A stretch of DNA of 64,000 bases from Bacteroidales bacterium M7. Lineage in GTDB: Bacteria > Bacteroidota > Bacteroidia > Bacteroidales > Muribaculaceae. The notes beneath the pieces are model-generated. The model was not told where the DNA came from, did not search any database, and saw only the letters and a program-made list of their open reading frames with translations. The stretch spans positions 5,411 to 69,410 of the forward strand of contig LUJR01000010.1 in NCBI GenBank assembly GCA_001689515.1, read 5' to 3'. Position numbers and translations under genes: made by a program. Within the stretch, counting starts at the first letter, position 1. Every line of letters starts with the position of its first letter. Positions 44,467 to 54,079 of the stretch are shown here, one piece after another.

Positions 44467-45084
44467 TCAGATTTTGATACCGAGAAAACTCATGAATGCC
44501 ACTCCCATCAGAGCGGTCACGATAAACGTGATACCGATGCCTCTGAGCGGTGCGGGCACGCTGCTGTAGGCTGCCAATCGCTCACGTATGGCTGCCACCG
44601 CCGTGATGGCAAGAAGCCAACCTATACCCCAGCCGCCGCCGGCACACACCGCCGTCCACACGCTCGGGAAATCCCTCTGCTCCATAAACAGCGAGCCGCC
44701 CAATATGGCGCAGTTGACCGCGATCAGCGGCAGGAAGATACCCAAAGAGGCATAGAGCGAGGGGCTGTACTTCTCCACAGCCATCTCCACAAGCTGTGTC
44801 ATCGATGCTATGACCGCTATGAACATTATGAGCGACAGGAAGCTAAGGTCTACGTCGGCATATTCCGGTCCGAGCCATACCAATGCTCCAGCCTTCAACA
44901 CATAGGTTTCAAGCAGATAATTGACCGGCAGAGTGATGACAAGCATGAAAGTCACAGCCAATCCGAGTCCGAATGCGGTCTTGACGTTCTTGCTGACCGC
45001 AAGAAACGAACACATGCCCAGGAAGTAGGCAAATATCATATTGTCGACGAAAATCGACCGCAGGAATATATTGAAATTCTCCAT
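44467..45084 (-). CDS. nqrE: Na+-translocating NADH:quinone reductase subunit E
   Basis: 205 residues, six membrane helices. The paired half-sequences with conserved cysteines, MCSFLAVSKNVKTAFGLG near residue 25 and LIAVNCAILGGSLF near 115, are the NqrE/RnfA signature; these cysteines bind the intramembrane 2Fe-2S centre shared with NqrD. It lies between nqrD (55-base gap) and nqrF in the standard operon order. Confidence 0.95.
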   Translation of the reverse strand: MENFNIFLRSIFVDNMIFAYFLGMCSFLAVSKNVKTAFGLGLAVTFMLVITLPVNYLLETYVLKAGALVWLGPEYADVDLSFLSLIMFIAVIASMTQLVEMAVEKYSPSLYASLGIFLPLIAVNCAILGGSLFMEQRDFPSVWTAVCAGGGWGIGWLLAITAVAAIRERLAAYSSVPAPLRGIGITFIVTALMGVAFMSFLGIKI

Positions 45085-45139
45085 CTTCGGTATGAGATGT
45101 ATTTGTTATATTAATATCTGTTAGCCAGCGGATTATGGC

Positions 45140-45763
45140 TCACTCCTGTAGTTCCTTGTTGCGGCTGCGCTGCACCCATATGATGCATGCCACCACAATT
45201 AGAGCCATCGGGGGCAGAATCATCAGACCATTGTTGACATAACCATGGTCATAACACCACTGCGGCACCACCTGATATCCCAGCAATGTCCCGTTGCCGA
45301 GAAGTTCGCGGAAAAAAGCCACGATGACAAGTATTATTGCATACCCGGCTCCGTTGCCTATGCCGTCGAGCAGCGAGGGCCACGGCTTGTTGCTCATGGC
45401 GAAAGCCTCCAGACGCCCCATGAGTATGCAGTTGGTGATAATCAGCGATATGAACACCGAGAGCTGTTTGCTGACATCGTACATATAAGCCTGGAGGAGC
45501 TGATCGACGATGATGACCAAAGCTGCCACCACCACAAGTTGCACTATGATACGTATGTTGGTAGGGATGGTATTGCGTATAAGTGAGATAATCACATTGC
45601 TGAAAGCCAGCACCACTATCACCGAAAGCCCCATCACCAATGCTGGTGCGAGCTTGACAGTCACCGCCAGCACCGAACAGATACCGAGCACCTGCACTAT
45701 CACAGGATTGTTGCGGCTCAGAGGGTTGAACAGCACACTTCGTAACGATACTTTCTCTGACAT
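45140..45763 (-). CDS. nqrD: Na+-translocating NADH:quinone reductase subunit D
   Basis: 207 residues, six membrane helices, paralogous to NqrE. The conserved segments are LGICSVLAVTVKLAPALVMG near residue 27 and LIITNCILMGRLEAFAM near 107, with the two cysteines used for the intramembrane iron-sulfur centre. The end is a soluble tail with basic residues (QRSRNKELQE). It starts 40 bases after nqrC. Confidence 0.95.
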   Translation of the reverse strand: MSEKVSLRSVLFNPLSRNNPVIVQVLGICSVLAVTVKLAPALVMGLSVIVVLAFSNVIISLIRNTIPTNIRIIVQLVVVAALVIIVDQLLQAYMYDVSKQLSVFISLIITNCILMGRLEAFAMSNKPWPSLLDGIGNGAGYAIILVIVAFFRELLGNGTLLGYQVVPQWCYDHGYVNNGLMILPPMALIVVACIIWVQRSRNKELQE

Positions 45764-45803
45764 ATTGAGTTTATGTTTTATATGCTATTATACTCTACTT
45801 ATG

Positions 45804-46523
45804 TTACTTCTTCTCTCGGCTGACCGATGTCAGGAATGCACGGTAGGGCACGAGACAGTTGTCAAGCATCGCGCTTACACCCTTGCTCGTGATAGTGCCG
45901 CCCGATATGCCGTCCACATAGTCTTCATTGCCAGTGGGTCGCATGCCTGGTTTGACCACGGAGATGGGCTGGAACACACCGTCCTTGATAATGTGCTTGC
46001 CATCAAAACGGTCGCTGAACTGAGGCTTCTCTATCTCGGCGCCCAAGCCCGGGGTTTCCCCTTTGTGGGCGAAATATGCACCATAGACGGTAGTGCCGTC
46101 AGCATCGATGCTGATATACCCCCATATAGGTCCCCACAAGCCTGTGCCGCTCATCGGGATGATATATTTGGTCGCACCGTCTACGTCTGCCACAAACAGT
46201 GGTAAGAGACGTTTGTCACTCGGCAGCTTGCTCTGCTGTGCCACGTCTATGTCGAAAGCGTTCTCTCCTTCCACCTCTCGCCCGGAGGCATCGAGTACCT
46301 TCTGCCCCACGATATAGCGGTCAAACACTTCTGCGGGCTTCTCCCCTTGAGCCGGAGCTACGTGGATTGATGCCAGTATCTGTTTCATCTTGTCGGCGCG
46401 CGCGTTTTCATTCTGCTTGCCGCGCAGAGCCATGGCGGTATATGCCAGAGCCGCGCCCACCACCACTACCATGATGATGATATACACCACGGTATATACA
46501 TTGCTCTGTCTGTTGAGTTTCAT
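45804..46523 (-). CDS. nqrC: Na+-translocating NADH:quinone reductase subunit C
   Basis: 239 residues. One N-terminal membrane helix (about 9-32) anchors a periplasmic FMN-binding domain. The motif SGGTITSKG near residue 211 holds the threonine to which FMN is joined by a phosphoester bond. GLWGPIWGYISI near 127 is another family motif. It begins 4 bases after the end of nqrB. Confidence 0.95.
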   Translation of the reverse strand: MKLNRQSNVYTVVYIIIMVVVVGAALAYTAMALRGKQNENARADKMKQILASIHVAPAQGEKPAEVFDRYIVGQKVLDASGREVEGENAFDIDVAQQSKLPSDKRLLPLFVADVDGATKYIIPMSGTGLWGPIWGYISIDADGTTVYGAYFAHKGETPGLGAEIEKPQFSDRFDGKHIIKDGVFQPISVVKPGMRPTGNEDYVDGISGGTITSKGVSAMLDNCLVPYRAFLTSVSREKK

Positions 46524-46527
46524 ATTG

Positions 46528-47745
46528 TCAAGCCTTTGAAATCAGGCGGTTACGTCTGCGACGCACATTGCCTTGGATTACACAATAGTCAATCAGCGGT
46601 GCGAAGGCGTTCATCAGCAGCACTGCCAGCATGGCTCCTTCGGGATAACCGTTATTATAGGTGCGTATCAGTATCGCTATCACACCTATCATAAAGCCGT
46701 AGACATACTTGCCCGCGGCTGTCCTCGCCGCAGTCACCGGATCTGTTGCCATAAACACCGCCGCAAACGCGAATCCGCCGTAGCAAAGCTGTTCCCACGG
46801 GGTCAGGAACGAACAGGGATAAGTAGGCGTGGAGAACGTATGCGCCACAAATCCCATCACTACACCGCCGGCAAACACCGAGAGAATAATGCGCCAGTCA
46901 GCGATGCCGCCGATAAGCAATATGGCAGCACCAATCAGGATGCACAGTGTGGATGTCTCGCCGAAACTGCCGGGTATCAGACCTAAGAAAGCATCCCATA
47001 GGCTCAAAGGGTCACCAAGGATATTGGTCAACGTCATCTCGCCTCCGGCATGAGTCGCTGCCTGGCCTAACGGGGTCGCCCCGGAGAAGCCGTCGGCAAA
47101 GCCGACCGTATGCCCCACGCCCATGATAGGCTCCGTGGCAACAAACACCTTGTCGCCGCTCATCTGGGCTGGATAGGCGAAAAACAGGAACGCTCTCGTC
47201 ACCAACGCCACATTGAATATATTATAGCCCGTGCCTCCAAACACCTCTTTGGCAAATATCACCGCAAAAGCTGTGGCTACAGCTATCATCCAACACGGAG
47301 TGTTGACAGGGCATATGAGCGGTATGAGGATACCCGTGACGAGAAAACCCTCCTGGATTTCCTCATGCTTGATCTGCGCCGACACAAACTCTATGCCGAG
47401 TCCCACGATGTAGGCAGTCAGCAGTTTGGGCAACACTGCGAGGAAACCATAGAGCATCATGCCCCAGAATGAGTAGTCTGACTGCACAGCCCCGGCACCG
47501 AGCCAGTTTTGATAACCGGTGTTGTACATGCCAAACAACAGACAGGGCAGCAACGCCACCACCACCGTTATCATGATGCGTTTTGAGTCTATGCTGTCAT
47601 GCATATGCACTCCTGACGACGAGGTGGTCTTGGGAGTGAATAGAAACGAGTCAAACCCCTCGTAGACCGAGTGGAGGGCACTCAATCTGCCCCCCTCTTC
47701 AAAGAGGGGTCTCGCCTTGTCGAAAATACGTCTCAGCGGATTCAC
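46528..47745 (-). CDS. nqrB: Na+-translocating NADH:quinone reductase subunit B
   Basis: 405 residues from GTG 47745 (NPLRRIFDKARPLFEEGG), the point where family homology begins. The frame stays open to a TTG at 47811 that overlaps the nqrA stop, but those 22 residues do not look like NqrB. About nine or ten membrane helices follow. The motif DGFSGATPLGQ near residue 215 holds the threonine for covalent FMN. NqrB carries the main sodium channel and binds riboflavin and quinone. It is the second gene of the operon; the 62-base gap to nqrA is free of any terminator. Confidence 0.92.
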   Translation of the reverse strand: MNPLRRIFDKARPLFEEGGRLSALHSVYEGFDSFLFTPKTTSSSGVHMHDSIDSKRIMITVVVALLPCLLFGMYNTGYQNWLGAGAVQSDYSFWGMMLYGFLAVLPKLLTAYIVGLGIEFVSAQIKHEEIQEGFLVTGILIPLICPVNTPCWMIAVATAFAVIFAKEVFGGTGYNIFNVALVTRAFLFFAYPAQMSGDKVFVATEPIMGVGHTVGFADGFSGATPLGQAATHAGGEMTLTNILGDPLSLWDAFLGLIPGSFGETSTLCILIGAAILLIGGIADWRIILSVFAGGVVMGFVAHTFSTPTYPCSFLTPWEQLCYGGFAFAAVFMATDPVTAARTAAGKYVYGFMIGVIAILIRTYNNGYPEGAMLAVLLMNAFAPLIDYCVIQGNVRRRRNRLISKA

Positions 47746-47807
47746 AGTATGCGTGATTTTTCTGATGAATATGTTAAATACTATATTTTGTATCGCATAG
47801 TGCCATG

Positions 47808-49166
47808 TCAAGCCTCTCGACGCATATAGTCCAGACCTTCTCGCACTATCTTCTGCAACTCAAGTTTAGAGGGGTCAGCCCATTCAGCCACCGCCACATC
47901 CTCGGGCGCGATTTCGTATATGCCGAGAGCCTCCATCTCCTCTATGTTACGCGAAAGTATCGCCTTGACAAGCGGTTCGAGCATGATATCCATCGGGAGC
48001 ATGCGGTCATAGACACCTGACATGATCATCGCACGTCTGCCGCCGTGAAGCAGAGCGTCGCCGCCCAATTTGCGCTTGGGCATGTATGCCGACAGGAATG
48101 TGCGTGACGCGCTCATTTTGTTGGGTGACAATGATGCCCAACCGAGCATCTCATCTTTGTCGTCACCCTCGGCTATGACTGTCACCTGTCTGTATGGGAA
48201 GTGCAGGTATCCGTCAATATCGGTACGTACGCCAGTCAGCACGTTACCTGCAACAATGCGGTGGTGCTTCCCGTCATCTGCTATATGTCCGGCAAGCAGG
48301 GTGTGCATGTCTGCTCCGACAAGCGTCCGTACCAATCCGCGATTCACCGCCTCAGGACCTGTTATAGCGACACTCGTCAGCGATGCTCCGCTGCCTGTGC
48401 GTGCCCAATACCCTATCTTGTCGAGAGTATCAATATCAAGTGTCCATACAGTCTCACCCTTATTGACAGGGGCTATATGGTTGACCATCACATCCGGATT
48501 GCCAGCAGGATGCGGACCCGAGATTTCCACCCATACCGCCCCGGTAACTGACGGCTGCGCTTGGCCTGGACGCTTGGAGATATAGATCTTGCCATCGGTC
48601 AGCCGAGCCAGATAGTTTATGCCAGCCTGTATGTTCTTGGCAGTTATGGAACAGCCATCAAATCCAGTCGCCAATGGTGCAGAATCAAATCCAGCCACGA
48701 ATATGTCACGCGGCACGGCATCTGGTCGCGGCACTATGGCATAGGGAAGCTGTCGCATCCATGACCACAGTCCGCTGCGGCACAAAGCATCTACAGCCTC
48801 TTCACGTGACATCTTGGAAACTGTATCTTTGTCAGGGGCATCTTCATTCCAGTCTATATCGCCCTGCGGCGTCACCACCACGCGCTCTATCTTACGCCGT
48901 GACCCTCTGACCACTTCCTTGACTACACCTTTGGCTGGAGAAGCAAGCACTACCTGTGGATACTCCTTGTCATGCATCAGCGGAGTTCCGATAGCGACCT
49001 CATCGCCCTCCTTCACATCTAATTTGGGTGTAATGCCTGGAAAATCATCAGGGCATATGGATACAGCCGATGGAGCGACTGCAGGCAGCTTCTCTAATGC
49101 CTCCCCCTTGAGGGGCAAGTCCAGGCCACGCTTCAACTTAAGTTGTAATGTGGAATTTGTTTTCAT
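47808..49166 (-). CDS. nqrA: Na+-translocating NADH:quinone reductase subunit A
   Basis: 452 residues, a soluble subunit with no signal peptide or helices through the membrane. Family features include the N-terminal 'KLKRGLDLPLKGE' followed by CPDDFPGITPKLDVKEGDEV (barrel-sandwich hybrid) and YISKRPGQAQPSVTGAVWVEISG in the middle. NqrA sits at the cytoplasmic side and contributes to quinone chemistry. It is the first gene of nqrABCDEF, with a promoter element at 49212-49219, and is divergent from the Nfn-type pair at 49371. Confidence 0.95.
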   Translation of the reverse strand: MKTNSTLQLKLKRGLDLPLKGEALEKLPAVAPSAVSICPDDFPGITPKLDVKEGDEVAIGTPLMHDKEYPQVVLASPAKGVVKEVVRGSRRKIERVVVTPQGDIDWNEDAPDKDTVSKMSREEAVDALCRSGLWSWMRQLPYAIVPRPDAVPRDIFVAGFDSAPLATGFDGCSITAKNIQAGINYLARLTDGKIYISKRPGQAQPSVTGAVWVEISGPHPAGNPDVMVNHIAPVNKGETVWTLDIDTLDKIGYWARTGSGASLTSVAITGPEAVNRGLVRTLVGADMHTLLAGHIADDGKHHRIVAGNVLTGVRTDIDGYLHFPYRQVTVIAEGDDKDEMLGWASLSPNKMSASRTFLSAYMPKRKLGGDALLHGGRRAMIMSGVYDRMLPMDIMLEPLVKAILSRNIEEMEALGIYEIAPEDVAVAEWADPSKLELQKIVREGLDYMRREA

Positions 49167-49211
49167 GGGTAATTCATAAGGTATAATCCGCCTGACGGCT
49201 GATTAACCCCA

Positions 49212-49219
49212 CAAATTTA
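49212..49219 (-). promoter_or_regulatory. -7 element for the nqr operon
   Basis: TAAATTTG on the minus strand matches TAnnTTTG and lies 46 bases before the nqrA start. Confidence 0.55.
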
Positions 49220-49314
49220 AAAATTAATACACAAATCTTTCCATATTTTTACAAAAAATATCCCCATAAGGTTCACAAACGCACTTAATAATCCACATTT
49301 CCACGGAAAAAGCG

Positions 49315-49322
49315 TAAATTTG
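49315..49322 (+). promoter_or_regulatory. -7 element for the Nfn-type pair
   Basis: TAAATTTG on the plus strand matches TAnnTTTG and lies 49 bases before ATG 49371. Confidence 0.55.
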
Positions 49323-49370
49323 CATCTAATTATTACTAATCATTTATCTTCGCAACGAAGAGTATTAGCC

Positions 49371-50153
49371 ATGTTTGAAGTAATCGAGAAAGAGCAATTC
49401 TCACCCAAAGTCAGCAAACTGATAGTCAATGCTCCCATGATAGCCCGTTCGCGCCGTGCGGGTCACTTTGTGATAGTAAGAGTAGGCGGTGGCGGCGAAC
49501 GCATCCCGCTCACTATCGCCGATGCCGACCCCGTGCAGGGCACCATCACCCTCGTGGTACAGAATGTAGGCGTATCTACGGAAAAAATATGCGCGCTCAA
49601 TGAAGGCGATTCCTTTACGGATGTAGTAGGTCCGTTAGGTCAAGCCACTACAATCCCATCCGGCAAGACGGTGGTATGCTGTGGCGGCGGTGTGGGCGTA
49701 GCTCCCCTCCTCCCCATCATCAAGGCGATGAAAGCCGCCGGCAACAAAGTCATTTCCGTACTTGCAGCCCGTACCAAGGAACTCATTATACTCGAGAACC
49801 AAGTGCGCGAGCACTCCGACGAGGTCATCATCATGACCGACGACGGAAGCTATGGTCGTAAGGGACTCGTGACCGAAGGCGTCGAGGAGGTCATCAAACG
49901 TGAGAAAGTCGACGAGGTGGTCACCATAGGTCCGGCTATAATGATGAAATTCGTGGCTCTGCTGACCAAGAAATACGACATCCCCACCCAGTGCTCGCTC
50001 AACACCATCATGGTCGACGGCACCGGCATGTGCGGTGCGTGCCGTGTGACTGTCGACGGCAAGACGAAGTTTGTCTGCATCGACGGACCCGAATTCGATG
50101 CCCATAAGGTCGACTTCGACGAGATGATCATGCGTCTCAAATCTTATAACTAA
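49371..50153 (+). CDS. sulfide dehydrogenase/NfnA-type FAD-NAD(H) and 2Fe-2S subunit
   Basis: 260 residues from ATG 49371 (MFEVIEKEQF); upstream in-frame codons overlap the promoter. It has the layout of the small subunit of NfnAB/SudAB: an FAD-binding beta barrel (RIPLTIADAD near residue 44), NAD(H) binding near 100 (VVCCGGGVGVAPLLP), and a C-terminal 2Fe-2S cluster site (CSLNTIMVDGTGMCGACRV, then FVCIDGPEF). The pair with the next gene (36-base gap) couples NADH, NADPH and ferredoxin by electron bifurcation in characterised species. In Bacteroidota the same pair is often labelled glutamate synthase subunits. Bifurcation here is inferred from the family. Confidence 0.85.
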   Translation: MFEVIEKEQFSPKVSKLIVNAPMIARSRRAGHFVIVRVGGGGERIPLTIADADPVQGTITLVVQNVGVSTEKICALNEGDSFTDVVGPLGQATTIPSGKTVVCCGGGVGVAPLLPIIKAMKAAGNKVISVLAARTKELIILENQVREHSDEVIIMTDDGSYGRKGLVTEGVEEVIKREKVDEVVTIGPAIMMKFVALLTKKYDIPTQCSLNTIMVDGTGMCGACRVTVDGKTKFVCIDGPEFDAHKVDFDEMIMRLKSYN

Positions 50154-50189
50154 AGCAAGAAAAATCCCGACTCCCACTATAACATAATT

Positions 50190-51665
50190 ATGGCTGAAAC
50201 ATCTCAACTTGCTCCGCGCGACGCTGCATGGCGTGACGAACTGCGCAAAGCCATCAATGCCAAAGAACGCGGTGCGATACCCCGCGTGAAGATGCCTGAA
50301 CTTGATCCTGCCTACCGTGTGACCTGCAACGAGGAGGTCAATCAAGGGCTCTCCATGGAACAGGCTCAGCTCGAAGCAACCCGATGCCTCGACTGCCCCA
50401 AACCTACATGTATGGAGGGCTGCCCGGTCAGCATCGATATCCCCGGATTTGTCAAGAATATACAGCGCGGTGACATAGCCATGGCTGCCCGCGTACTCAA
50501 AGCCACAAGTGCACTCCCTGCCGTCTGCGGTCGTGTGTGCCCCCAGGAGAAGCAGTGCGAATCACGCTGCATCTACCACAAGATGAAGAAAGAGCCTGTG
50601 GCAATCGGCTATCTCGAGCGTTTCGCATCAGATTATGCCAACGAACATGAGGACGAGATGGCAGCCGATGCCACCGCACCAGCCAAGCTCGGCGTAAAAG
50701 TGGCAGTCGTAGGCTCAGGTCCTGCCGGATTGTCATTTGCCGGCGATATGATCAAGCGCGGCTATGATGTGACAGTGTTTGAGGCTCTCCACGAAATAGG
50801 CGGCGTACTCAAATACGGCATCCCGGAGTTCCGCCTCCCCAACAGCGTGGTCGAGAAAGAAATCGACAGTCTGCGTTCGCAAGGCGTGGAGTTTGTCAAG
50901 GACTGCATCATCGGCAAAACACTCTCTATGGAGCAGCTTGAAGCCGACGGCTATAAGGCTGTATTCGTGGCATCAGGAGCCGGTCTGCCCCGATTTATGG
51001 GTATCCCGGGCGAAAACCTTATCGGCATCATGTCAAGCAACGAGTACCTCACCCGCATCAATCTCATGGGTGCCGGTCAGCCTGGCTGCGATACCCCCGT
51101 GCTTGAGGGCAAGAGCGTGGCAGTCATAGGCGGAGGCAACACCGCCATGGACTCAGTGCGCACGGCTCGCCGCCACGGTGCTTCACGTGCCATGATCATC
51201 TACCGCCGCAGCCTCGAGGAGATGCCGGCGCGAGTAGAGGAAGTGCACCACGCCCAGCAAGAAGGTGTGGAATTTATGACACTCTACAACCCCATCGAAT
51301 ATATCGGTGACGACAAAGGCCACGTCAAGATGGTTCGGCTCCAGCACATGCAGCTCGGCGAGCCTGACGAATCAGGGCGCCGCTCTCCCGTGCCCATCCC
51401 CGGTGACATCCTCGAAGTAGAGGTTGACGAAGTGATAGTCAGCGTGGGTGTCTCTCCCAACCCTCTGATACCCAATGCCGTCCACGGTCTTGACGTGTCA
51501 CGCCGAGGCACCATCGTGGTCAACGACGAAACTATGCAGTCAAGCATCCCCACCCTCTATGCCGGAGGCGACATCGTGCGCGGAGGCGCCACCGTGATCC
51601 TCGCCATGGGCGACGGCAGACGCGCCGCACTCGCAGCCCACGAAGCCCTCTCCGCAAAATCATGA
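50190..51665 (+). CDS. NfnB/GltD-type NADPH-dependent oxidoreductase
   Basis: 491 residues. N-terminal cysteine clusters for two 4Fe-4S centres are visible: CLDCPKPTCMEGCPVSIDIP near residue 67 and CGRVCPQEKQCESRC near 113. The FAD motif VVGSGPAGLSFA lies near 170 and the NADPH motif VIGGGNTAMDSVRTA near 312. These are shared by GltD (small subunit of glutamate synthase) and NfnB. The neighbouring NfnA-type gene and the absence of a large GltB here make an Nfn/Sud complex the better reading. It ends at 51665, with a REPIN-like pair beyond. Confidence 0.87.
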   Translation: MAETSQLAPRDAAWRDELRKAINAKERGAIPRVKMPELDPAYRVTCNEEVNQGLSMEQAQLEATRCLDCPKPTCMEGCPVSIDIPGFVKNIQRGDIAMAARVLKATSALPAVCGRVCPQEKQCESRCIYHKMKKEPVAIGYLERFASDYANEHEDEMAADATAPAKLGVKVAVVGSGPAGLSFAGDMIKRGYDVTVFEALHEIGGVLKYGIPEFRLPNSVVEKEIDSLRSQGVEFVKDCIIGKTLSMEQLEADGYKAVFVASGAGLPRFMGIPGENLIGIMSSNEYLTRINLMGAGQPGCDTPVLEGKSVAVIGGGNTAMDSVRTARRHGASRAMIIYRRSLEEMPARVEEVHHAQQEGVEFMTLYNPIEYIGDDKGHVKMVRLQHMQLGEPDESGRRSPVPIPGDILEVEVDEVIVSVGVSPNPLIPNAVHGLDVSRRGTIVVNDETMQSSIPTLYAGGDIVRGGATVILAMGDGRRAALAAHEALSAKS

Positions 51666-51710
51666 AATAGTAGGAGTGTGTTGCAAAACTCCCAAAGTCC
51701 ACGCCAAATT

Positions 51711-51802
51711 TGTAGGGACATGCCATGGCATGTCTGACCAGGTCATCCCTGGCAGGTTAATCCACATAGTTGGTTCCTGACATGCCATGGCATGTCCCTA
51801 CA
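51711..51802. repeat. REPIN-like inverted pair of palindromes
   Basis: Left unit 51711-51735 and right unit about 51778-51802 are inverted copies of the palindrome with an ATG-CC-ATGG centre and TGTAG outer ends. A further inverted pair, GTTGCAAAAC at 51680-51689 and GTTTTGCAAC at 51819-51828, encloses it, so the whole 150-bp stretch between the genes is symmetric. Confidence 0.85.
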
Positions 51803-51874
51803 AGTTGAGAAATTTCCTGTTTTGCAACCTCTCATCAACATACATATGCCATCAATCTTAAATTAACAATACAC

Positions 51875-53101
51875 ATGAACTTAGTAGACCGATTTCTACA
51901 CTACGTATCATTTGACACCCAGAGTGACGAGCTGACCAACATGTGGCCGTCGACTCCGGGACAGATGATATTTGCCCGCGAGCTCGAGAAGGAGCTTCGC
52001 CAGATGGGACTCGAGGAGATAACCCTTGACGACAACGGATACCTCATGGCTACCCTGCCTGCCAACACCGACCGCAAGGACATCCCCACCATAGGCTTCA
52101 TAGCCCACCTTGACACTTCGCCCGACATGAGCGGACGTCATGTGCATCCGCGCATCGTCAGCCACTATGACGGCGGCAATATAGTGCTCAACGCCAAGGA
52201 GGACATCACCCTCAAGCCATCCGAGTTTCCCGAACTGCTCCACTATGTAGGTCAAGACCTCATCGTCACCGACGGCACCACCCTGCTCGGCGCGGATGAC
52301 AAAGCTGGCATAGCCGAAATAGTCTCGGCGATAGCTTACCTCCAGGAACACCCCGAAATCAAGCACGGCAAAATCCGCATAGCCTTCAATCCCGATGAAG
52401 AAATAGGTCAGGGAGCGCACAAGTTTGATGTCAACCTGTTCGGTGCCGACTGGGCGTACACGATGGACGGTGGTGAAATCGGCGAACTGGAATTTGAAAA
52501 TTTCAACGCCGCCGTAGCAAAGGTGACTTTCACAGGCCGCAACGTCCACCCCGGATATGCCCGCCACAAGATGCTCAACTCCATGCGCGTGGCTAACCAG
52601 TTTGTCATCATGCTCCCTCGCTGGGAGACTCCTGAACACACTGAGGGCTACGAGGGCTTCTACCATCTGACCTCCATGGAAGGCAATGTGGAGAAGACCG
52701 TGCTCACCTATATAATACGCGACCACGACCGTGACCGCTTCGAGCGTCGCAAGAAGGAGCTGGAACACCTTACACGCAAAATCAACAACGAGTTCCCCGG
52801 TTGCGCATCCATCGAGATCAAGGACCAGTACTACAACATGCGCGAGAAGATAGAGCCGGTGATGCACATCATCGATGTTGCTGTCGAGGCGATGAAAAAT
52901 CTTGACATCACTCCCCATGTAGTGCCCATCCGCGGAGGCACAGACGGCGCACAGCTCTCGTTCAAAGGCCTGCCGTGCCCCAACATCTTTGCCGGAGGTC
53001 TTAATTTCCACGGACGCTACGAGTTCGTACCCATCCCCTCGATGGAGAAAGCCCGTGATGTAATCGTAGAGATAGCCCGTCTGGTAGCAGAGGGCAAATA
53101 A
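51875..53101 (+). CDS. pepT: tripeptide aminopeptidase (peptidase T)
   Basis: 408 residues, normal for PepT. Metal ligands of the M20 family lie in GFIAHLDTSPDMSG (His near residue 79), TLLGADDKAG near 141, and the acid pair in FNPDEEIGQGAHKFD near 175. The C-terminal histidine lies in GGLNFHGRYEFVP near 380. The enzyme removes the N-terminal residue from tripeptides in the cytoplasm. miaA follows with a 10-base gap, so the two may share a transcript. Confidence 0.95.
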   Translation: MNLVDRFLHYVSFDTQSDELTNMWPSTPGQMIFARELEKELRQMGLEEITLDDNGYLMATLPANTDRKDIPTIGFIAHLDTSPDMSGRHVHPRIVSHYDGGNIVLNAKEDITLKPSEFPELLHYVGQDLIVTDGTTLLGADDKAGIAEIVSAIAYLQEHPEIKHGKIRIAFNPDEEIGQGAHKFDVNLFGADWAYTMDGGEIGELEFENFNAAVAKVTFTGRNVHPGYARHKMLNSMRVANQFVIMLPRWETPEHTEGYEGFYHLTSMEGNVEKTVLTYIIRDHDRDRFERRKKELEHLTRKINNEFPGCASIEIKDQYYNMREKIEPVMHIIDVAVEAMKNLDITPHVVPIRGGTDGAQLSFKGLPCPNIFAGGLNFHGRYEFVPIPSMEKARDVIVEIARLVAEGK

Positions 53102-53111
53102 TCACCGACCC

Positions 53112-54017
53112 TTGACCGATACCACTAAGACCCTCATCGTGGTCACAGGCCCGACAGCCTCGGGCAAGACCGCGCTTGCCATAGACATTGCCCGCGAGCT
53201 CGGCTGTGAGATAATCTCAGCCGACTCGCGGCAAATCTATCAAGGCATGCCCATAGGCACCGCAGCTCCCACGGCTGACGAACTGGCGGCAGTGCCACAT
53301 CATTTCGTGGCGACGCTGCCCTTGGATGCCTACTACAGCGCAGCCCAGTATGAAGCTGATGTTCTCACATTGCTTCCGCGCCTGTGGGAGCACAGCGACT
53401 ACGCAGTGATGTGCGGAGGGTCTATGATGTACATAGATGCCGTCACCCGAGGCATCGACAACATACCTACCATCTCTGACGAAATACGCCAGACGGTATT
53501 GGCAGAGTATGACAGCCACGGACTGGAGCATATGGTCAAGTGGCTTCGCGACATCGATCCAGAGAGCGCGGATGCGGTGGACTTGCAGAATCCGCGCCGC
53601 GTCATCCATGCCATCGAAATCACCCTACAGAGCGGCATACCGGCATCACGTCTGCGCACCGGGCAGGTCAAGCAACGCCCATGGCGCACAGTCACCATGG
53701 CGATAGACTACCCGAGAGACGAATTGTTTGACCGCATCAACCGCCGTGTCGACCGTATGATAGCCGACGGCTTGGAGGCTGAGGCTGCATCGCTCTACCA
53801 TCTGCGCCACCTCAACGCCCTCAACACCGTGGGCTATAAAGAGATGTTCGCCATGATGGACGGCACAATGGACCGCGACACAGCCATAGCCCGTCTTGCC
53901 AAAAACACCCGCGTCTACGCCAAAAAACAGCTCACATGGCTCAAACGCCGCCCCGAAGTCCATTACCTCGACCCACACCATCCCCTCCTCCCCCAAGCCC
54001 TCAAATTGATAAAATAA
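53112..54017 (+). CDS. miaA: tRNA dimethylallyltransferase
   Basis: 301 residues from TTG 53112 (coding MTDTTKTLIV); no in-frame ATG precedes the P-loop. The P-loop GPTASGKT is at residues 13-20, ISADSRQIYQGM follows near 36, and the DMAPP/tRNA binding region reads NTVGYKEMFAMMDG near 238. The enzyme adds a dimethylallyl group to A37 of tRNAs that read codons beginning with U. It follows pepT by 10 bases and is followed by queA, another tRNA modification gene, after a short palindrome. Confidence 0.93.
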   Translation: MTDTTKTLIVVTGPTASGKTALAIDIARELGCEIISADSRQIYQGMPIGTAAPTADELAAVPHHFVATLPLDAYYSAAQYEADVLTLLPRLWEHSDYAVMCGGSMMYIDAVTRGIDNIPTISDEIRQTVLAEYDSHGLEHMVKWLRDIDPESADAVDLQNPRRVIHAIEITLQSGIPASRLRTGQVKQRPWRTVTMAIDYPRDELFDRINRRVDRMIADGLEAEAASLYHLRHLNALNTVGYKEMFAMMDGTMDRDTAIARLAKNTRVYAKKQLTWLKRRPEVHYLDPHHPLLPQALKLIK

Positions 54018-54033
54018 CCCCACCAAAACGTAA

Positions 54034-54053
54034 GGATGCACCCTGGTGCATCC
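54034..54053. repeat. short palindrome between miaA and queA
   Basis: GGATGCACC (54034-54042) pairs with GGTGCATCC (54045-54053). It has the same layout as the REP-like palindrome (GGA-x-GC...GC-x-TCC) but another sequence, so it may be a related but distinct repeat or a simple attenuator. Confidence 0.5.
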
Positions 54054-54079
54054 GCCCATCCACCGATTTCCACACGACA

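Noticed and set aside
51908..53011. 367-codon minus-strand frame
   Set aside because: Antisense to pepT, which has all metal ligands in the plus frame.
54034..54053. Terminator between miaA and queA
   Set aside because: The stem is perfect but no T tract follows, so it is listed as a palindrome only.
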